Shown here: positions 63,839 through 64,000 of the stretch, one piece after another
How positions within the stretch are numbered: position 1 is the stretch's first letter
Layout of the letters: every line of letters begins with the position of its first letter
Assembly: GCA_038236705.1 (NCBI GenBank)
Contig: JBBRZN010000002.1
Coordinates: forward strand, 62,001 to 126,000
From: AC-32 sp038236705
Lineage (GTDB): Bacteria; Actinomycetota; Thermoleophilia; Gaiellales; Gaiellaceae
Direction of reading: 5' to 3'
DNA: 64,000 nt
Translations under genes and position numbers: made by a program
The notes under the pieces: model-generated
Databases searched by the model: none
What the model saw: only the letters and a program-made list of their open reading frames with translations
What the model was told of the DNA's origin: nothing

Positions 63839-64000
63839 TGTGGGCGTTGCTCGCAGCGGGAGCCCTCGGCCTCGCCGCCGGCATGCTCGCAGGGCTGTTC
63901 GGCGTCGGAGGCGGGATCCTGTTCGTGCCGACCCTCGCACTCGTGCTCGGGCTCACCCAGCTCCACGCGGAGGCGACCTCGCTGCTCGCGATCCTGCCCA
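63838..64000 (+). CDS. half-size TauE/SafE (TSUP) permease, second unit (partial)
   Basis: The frame runs off the right edge after 54 codons. It repeats the signature of the previous gene: AAGMLAGLFGVGGGILFVPT and EATSLLAI. It starts at the ATG overlapping the preceding TGA. Whether it is also half-size cannot be told from this window. Confidence 0.8.
   Translation, partial: MWALLAAGALGLAAGMLAGLFGVGGGILFVPTLALVLGLTQLHAEATSLLAILP

Overview
The window is 64 kb of very GC-rich, gene-dense chromosome carrying a replication-origin neighbourhood. The gene order is rpmH-rnpA-yidD-yidC-jag-rsmG-parA-parB on the minus strand, diverging from dnaA-dnaN-recF-DUF721-gyrB-gyrA on the plus strand. Base composition, frequent GTG starts, many NTGA 4-nt gene overlaps, TTGTCCACA-like DnaA boxes, and a Ku/LigD pair point to an actinobacterium. 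Separate accA and accD, a type II fab operon and an E. coli-like GyrB insert suggest a deep branch such as Thermoleophilia. That placement is inference; no 16S gene is present.

Layout. 1-10.5 kb: envelope and membrane genes (DUF2079 and GT87 proteins, a class A penicillin-binding protein, MscS, a PIG-V-like mannosyltransferase, an orphan binding lipoprotein, a CPBP protease, an L,D-transpeptidase), then chorismate mutase and a bifunctional nuclease. 10.5-25.6 kb: tRNA-Ile(GAT) and the origin region. 25.6-31.5 kb: a slipin/NfeD/GalT operon, a secreted PGRP-type amidase, and a short BirA. 31.5-41.2 kb: an ECF sigma factor, fabZ-H-D-G-F without acpP, an esterase, a HAD enzyme, an arginase-like protein with a zinc ribbon, and accD-accA. 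41.4-44.6 kb: ku and a ligD split by an in-frame amber codon. 44.6-52.9 kb: rsgA behind a possible leader peptide, an ABC exporter, a GNAT, an NDH-2-like enzyme, a DDAH-like hydrolase and a DUF1998 helicase. 52.9-55.9 kb: a TPP-riboswitch-led thiD-M-E-L operon. 56-64 kb: an orphan permease, thioredoxin, polyprenol-P-mannose synthase, PolX, a LytS/LytR-type two-component pair, an EamA transporter, trehalose phosphatase and two half-size TauE proteins running off the right end.

How genes work together. The origin block couples initiation (DnaA), clamp (DnaN), supercoiling (GyrAB) and segregation (ParAB) to ribosome, RNase P and membrane-insertion functions. AccAD supplies malonyl-CoA carboxyltransfer to the fab operon, with BirA nearby as the biotinylating enzyme. 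Ku plus LigD is a non-homologous end-joining pair, intact only if the amber codon is bypassed or the two pieces act in trans. The polyprenol-P-mannose synthase could feed the PIG-V-like and GT87 transferases.

Expression signals. About fifteen genes have a TANNNT hexamer 6-10 nt before the start codon and no Shine-Dalgarno sequence, the arrangement expected for leaderless mRNAs. Several divergent pairs have only 11-35 bp between start codons, sometimes with -10 hexamers overlapping on opposite strands. Three genes (recF, fabG, galT) can only be given a complete conserved N-terminus by using a CTG start.

Intergenic spaces are small and several hold palindromic or repeated elements: a duplicated ~72-bp sequence, a 161-bp imperfect palindrome, a 77-bp element with 14-bp inverted ends, and a triple 12-bp repeat with a hairpin. 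No prophage, transposase, CRISPR array or rRNA gene was seen.
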